DNA of 64,000 bases, from assembly GCF_030272615.1 (NCBI RefSeq), contig NC_081411.1:827814897-827878896 (forward strand). Reading direction: 5' to 3'. Below the pieces are notes generated by a model that saw only the letters and a list, made by a program, of their open reading frames with translations, had not been told where the DNA came from and made no database searches. The translations under genes were made by a program, and so were the position numbers. Shown piece by piece: positions 59,866-64,000 of this stretch; within the stretch, counting starts at the first letter, position 1; each line of letters starts with the position of its first letter. The DNA is from Cryptomeria japonica (taxonomy: Eukaryota; Streptophyta; Pinopsida; Cupressales; Cupressaceae).

Positions 59866-61850
59866 ATTTACTGTGTAATGATCGAGTGCCATGTTTTGTC
59901 GATGATTTGGAAGGGAGGATAAGTGTACTGTGATAGGAAGGTGGTATAAAATGGAAGCTGAGAGGTATAAGGTTATGAGATGTGGGTTAGGATAAGATAG
60001 GGAGGTAAGTGATGAAGGATGTAATGGTGAAAGAGTAAGCTAAGATATGTTAGGGGTTTGGAAGGTAGGAAAGTGAATGGGGGGAGATAAAAGGATGTGA
60101 ATGATGGAATGGGGTTAGGTAGGCAAAGTAAAAGTAAATGTGTATGAGGTTAAGGTTTAGGATAGGATGTAGGAAAGTGAAGGAGGCTAAGAGAGGGGAT
60201 ATGAAAGGTAGATGGAAGGTAATAATGATAGGAAGTGAGGTAAAGGTTATGTGGTGTGGGCTAGAAAATAGGGTGTAGGAAATGGAAGGAAGGGTCATCC
60301 ATGCCGTAGTGCTTCAAGAGGAGCAAATTCACATGAGGGATAAGAAGAGTCATTTCATGTCGTAGTGTACCTCCTTAAACCTTCCACCAACACCAAACTC
60401 AATACCAAACTCTTTCCCAATCTCACTAATGGACTAACTCAACTCACTGTCAAATTGTGACAATCAATGCAAGGTTTAGGACAATAGTAATTAGGATCTT
60501 CTAATTATCGTGGGGCCTAGCCAATATAGGGTTATATGAGGAAGGGGTAAGTTCAAAAGTGATGTGTATTAGATTGTCATCAAAGTTTCCTATTAGTGTT
60601 ACTTTGTATTAGCATTAACCACTTATTGTCATTTCATTATAATCAGTTTGTTATTCCTTATAAGAATTTACAGTATTACCATAATTTGCATAACCTGAAT
60701 TTGAATGTATTATGTATTCTTGAGATTATGTGCATATATATATATATTTATATGTTATGTCTGGCAGTAACGTTATGTTATTTTAATGCTGTTTGAATAA
60801 ATAGATAAAAGTTACCTTCTTAACTTAATATGATATTAACTATCATTGAATTGATTAAGAGCATCTTAATTTATATTCAATGATGCACAAGTCTGAATTA
60901 AATATGTATATCATACTGGCTGATATATACTCTAATGCTAATTCAGGAAATTCATGCTTATACATACCTGACACTGAACTTACCCCTGTCTTTATCCCTG
61001 CTGGTAGACTATCATTATTTATCTTGTATATGCTCTCTAAACTTGGGCATTAAGGTTGTCCTATGCATTATCACATGACTATTTTTTCTTGTTCTTAGGG
61101 TTGCCTACTGCTCTAAACATGATTAGGCTTTTTCACTATGTTGACTACCACCTTTAATGGACTTCCATCATGAAGACTTATTACTATTGCCCTCTTTGAT
61201 TGTCACAAGATGACTAAAATGTTTGCATAGATCTAGGACTAGTAAGATCCTTATATATTTACTAGGAGTCATGTCAGAGACACATAAAAGCATGATATCC
61301 AAGTTAGTAAGATCCTCTAATGCTTAGTCATAGATCGCATTCTAACAACAAATAGAAGGTCATACCTTGGTAACCTAACTATTCCATGAGTAGTTGCTCA
61401 AAATGTTATCAAGGCTAGGTTAGGTTAGGAGCCCCAAGAACCTATAATGTGTCTTATAATGGGTGTTGAGAATAATCTACACTCAAGCCAACACTGGAAT
61501 GGTAAGAAAGGGGGCAGTAGCTCAATGGTAGAGAAATTTATTAACAAATACAATGACTTAAATTGGATTCCTAGCTATTTTATGAGTATTAGCTTAACAT
61601 TTTCATGCGTAAATAACATATACTCCCACTACCATAGATCCAACTTCCACCATTTCTCCTTCCACAACCTCTAGTCACCTTCATGTACCAAAGCCACTAT
61701 TGCCACACCTTTAGTATGAAAAATCCTTGACTTATCATCCACCATATGGCCTAATTATCAAATTTATTTCTTCTACATGTAAAAGCCATATGCACAAGAT
61801 GGAATGACAATTGGTAGATTTAAAATCCATATTCCACAACCTTTGCTAAA
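59866..61850. repeat. Large tandem duplication in the CACTA 5' region, copy 2
   Basis: Part A' (59866-60690), an extra 530-bp block X (60691-61220), then part B' (61221-61850). A' matches A, and B' matches B with a period of about 1963. X is missing from copy 1, where TTTGCATAA runs straight into TTTGCATAGATC. Confidence 0.85.
61510..61573 (+). mobile_element. tRNA-derived SINE-like head, copy 2
   Basis: Duplicate of the 59547 head: box A TAGCTCAATGG at 61518-61528 and box-B-like ATTGGATTCC at 61562-61571. Confidence 0.45.
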
Positions 61851-63592
61851 ATCCTTTCTGCTAGTGCCAAAATGTGAGGTTTCTAACATGATGCGACATC
61901 CATCAAAGCATAATAGAGATGAGATTTCATAGTGTTTTAAAGAAGATACCAAAGTTTTTCCAAAAAATGTCAAAACTTTGCCTAGTGTTTACCGAGAGGA
62001 GTAAATAATGTATAGTTTGGTCTCCCATGCATATAAATTCACCCAAATGTGTGGGAAGGCCTATGTTCATGCTATGTATCATATTATGTTGTGTGCAGGG
62101 CTCCAAATTAGATTTGGTACATGTTTGGGCATGAGGACAGTCTGATATCTCTATGTATCAGACAGTAAAAGGTAGTAAGAGTGAAGAATTTGGTGGGAAG
62201 ACCAAGAGATTGGTATTTTGAAGTGGTTGATGATAGAGAGAGGGGTGAGGCGACCCTATGCAACCTTTGAAAGGGTTTGTGGATCAAAACCAAATGAAAT
62301 AGATTAAATTTCTATGACTGTCCTAAGGGTATTGATTGTCACAGTCATAGTTTTACTAGTGATATTGTTTTTGTTTTGATGGAGTTGCGTTTGTAAACCC
62401 AAGTGTGGACATGTAATGGAGTCATGAGATGTCTTAAGATTACATCAATACTTAACAATGACACAGTGTGTAGGCACCTAAAATATGAAAGGATTGCATA
62501 TTGGAAGGCGCGTGTGATGATGCCATGAAAGGTCCGATATCCCTATGTATCGGACTGAGAAAACCAGTGAAAGACAAAAACAATGAATTGAGAAGGCAAA
62601 ATGTTGAATTGCCTAATGTTTGTTGTTGAAGTGATATGTGGGGATCCTGCCAAGTCAAATACCTTGTTGTAGTTTCAAAGGGTGAAAAAAGAATAAGCAT
62701 TTTATTTACCGTCCTAATAGACCATCCATCATAACAATTATTACCAATGATGTGTGCGCTGCAAACAAAGTTATAGAGGAAGGCTCTTTCTATTGTAATA
62801 CCAAGTGAGTGTTCATAGACCTTGTGTAGGGTCCTCTAAGCCTAGAGTAAAGAGTTTGAAGCCTACATACATTGATTTGGCCTTGTGGCCATCAATGAGT
62901 GTTGACCCAATAAGAGAAGTCTTGAGACTGACAATTTTGGAAGTGTGGCATTGTTGAGAGCCAAAACTTATGTGTGAACCCCGTCTTCACATATTATGAT
63001 TAGTTTCCATGATACTTGACCCTATCCTCATGGTGTCGGCTCAATTCATATTAGTGTGTTTTGTTGAAGAAACATGATGTTAGAAGTTTGATGTAGAGGC
63101 AAGGGTAGAACTCAGTATTTCATATTAGGACAACAACCACATTGATTAGGCAATTCAGATAAGGTATCTCAAATGTTTAGGATACACAAGTGCAACATTA
63201 GTCATGTAAGTATGCATGAGCATGGGAATGGATAGTTGCTTTCCTTTTAGACTGATTTGGACAATATTGGGAGGATCCTATAAGGAATGACTATCACCAT
63301 ACTCTCAACGACTTCACAACATTGATAATGAATTCACATTAGACACTCATGGATTACCCCAATTAGACATTAGTCAACTTAAGATACGATACAAGGATTG
63401 CATACCACAAAGCCATTAGATATGTTTTGAGATGAAAAAGAAGAGTTAAATGGTTTTGGTTCAATGATGATAATTTATATTTTCAAGTAATTTAATTTGG
63501 TATATTATACTGAAACGTGATTTCATAACTAACATTTCAACTTCTATATAACTAGTTCTATAGCCCGATTTTCTTTCCCGTGAAGAAAGACC
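61851..63592. other. No gene seen; presumed CACTA intron with two diverged hairpins
   Basis: Two related hairpin motifs lie about 390 bp apart: GTCTGATATctctatgTATCAGAC near 62140 and GTCCGATATccctatgTATCGGAC near 62530. Their flanks are weakly similar. No coding sequence is seen up to the acceptor-like TTCTATAG before 63593. Confidence 0.4.
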
Positions 63593-64000
63593 ATGTCAGA
63601 CAATATCAACGAACAACAAAATAAGGAGACAATTGCTAGATTGTGGTCTAACTTGAAAAAAAAAGGTGATGGAAAATGTTATTGTCCCTGTAAAATTTGT
63701 AAGGGGTTAAAGACTAGAAGACTTCTAATCAAAACAACTAAGAAACATTGTAGGCTGCATGGTCACATTGAAGGTGGACATGATTATCATCCATTGGTAA
63801 GTTTTTTATTATATCATTTTAACAATTTATATACATAATAAATCACTTGATGATGAGATCATGATCATGGTTTATTTATGTTTATCAATTTTATATAGGT
63901 CGAGCACCCTGGAGCACATGATATGGATCAACACAACCGGGAGAATATGGTTTTCAAAATGGACAAACATGGAGGTGTGAATATCAAAGCTGAAGATAAT
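63593..64000 (+). CDS. CACTA transposase-associated protein, N-terminus (partial)
   Basis: Exon 63593-63796 (68 codons, from MSDNINEQQN) and exon 63899-64000, which continues past the window; the intron has GTAAGT and TATATAG borders and is in phase. The protein begins with a short Asn/Gln-rich stretch, then CYCPCKICKGLKTRR and KKHCRLHGHIEGGHDYHPL. This Cys/His pattern (CPCxxC, then H and HG) resembles the transposase-associated domain found at the N-terminus of En/Spm transposases. It fits the CACTA end found upstream. No stop or frameshift is seen so far. The catalytic part is out of view, so activity cannot be judged. Confidence 0.6.

Larger units (their letters stand above)
57570..64000 (+). 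mobile_element. CACTA (En/Spm-like) transposon, left end and 5' part; continues past window
   Basis: Starts CACTAATACATTTGG, followed by clustered subterminal repeats of the type TTCCGACGAAGG, TTCCGACAGAGAAGG, GGAATTCTGACGA and CGTCGAAATTCTGATG up to about 57775. The preceding CCA may be its 3-bp target duplication. A 5' UTR exon probably ends at GAAAAAAG|GTAGGG (57940), giving a 5.6-kb intron before the transposase-like ATG at 63593. The insertion splits the gypsy RT frame. The right end is outside the window, so it is not proven that the end and the gene belong to one element. Confidence 0.7.

Noticed and set aside
58615-60298. Two matching 82-codon reverse frames (58615-58863, 60050-60298)
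   Set aside because: Conserved only because the DNA is duplicated. The strand is purine-rich, so the reverse frame lacks stops; the peptide is low-complexity Ser/Pro/His/Phe.

Overview
The window is nuclear DNA of a seed plant. A gymnosperm (conifer-type) genome is the most likely source. The reasons are very low gene density, one gene split by long AT-rich introns, and a background of old, nested, mutation-riddled retrotransposons and DNA transposons with many solo LTRs. The species cannot be fixed from sequence alone. No rRNA, intact tRNA, CRISPR or prokaryotic feature is visible.

Only two host genes can be supported. (1) The 3' part of a SCAR/WAVE actin-nucleation regulator gene, 18956-24192 on +. 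It has five exons, with one giant 4.3-kb exon coding a long disordered middle and small exons coding the WH2/connector/acidic tail. The exons of its N-terminal SCAR-homology domain are not recognisable here and probably lie upstream. (2) A tiny two-exon heavy-metal-associated (HMA) protein gene, 48256-48635 on +, with a TATA box and a possible poly(A) signal.

Layout. 1-594: LTR-like DNA with short palindromes. 595-1635: hAT-like non-autonomous transposon (8-bp target duplication). 1644-6047: degenerate repeats, including a 472-bp tandem duplication. 6048-8006: solo LTR (CCTAC target duplication). 10303-11153: element bounded by 14-bp direct repeats. 12920-13051: 79-bp near-perfect palindrome. 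14273-14607: 174-bp tandem duplication. 18956-24192: SCAR. 27451-28732: TRIM-like miniature LTR element (CCAAT). 29288-30275: solo LTR (AGGAT). 33778-40858: complete but dead Ty1/copia element (GTAGC). 41066-42160: reverse-strand LINE-like ORF1 relic. 43110-47755: a repeat segment carrying a solo LTR (AGAGT) which itself carries a 1.73-kb ORF1-only LINE-like element (14-bp target duplication). 48256-48635: HMA gene. 51215-53678: second copy of the 43110-47755 segment without those insertions. 53679-64000: CACTA end, then a reverse-strand Ty3/gypsy element, then a second CACTA element that interrupts the gypsy reverse transcriptase and runs off the window with the start of its transposase-like gene.

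The most interesting material is the insertion history. Two paralogous segments act as each other's empty-site control. They order the events (segment duplication; solo LTR then LINE-like unit in one copy; CACTA, gypsy, CACTA in the other) and show that an ORF1-only LINE derivative, seen twice, moves as a defined unit. All coordinates and alignments were read by eye; no database search was possible.
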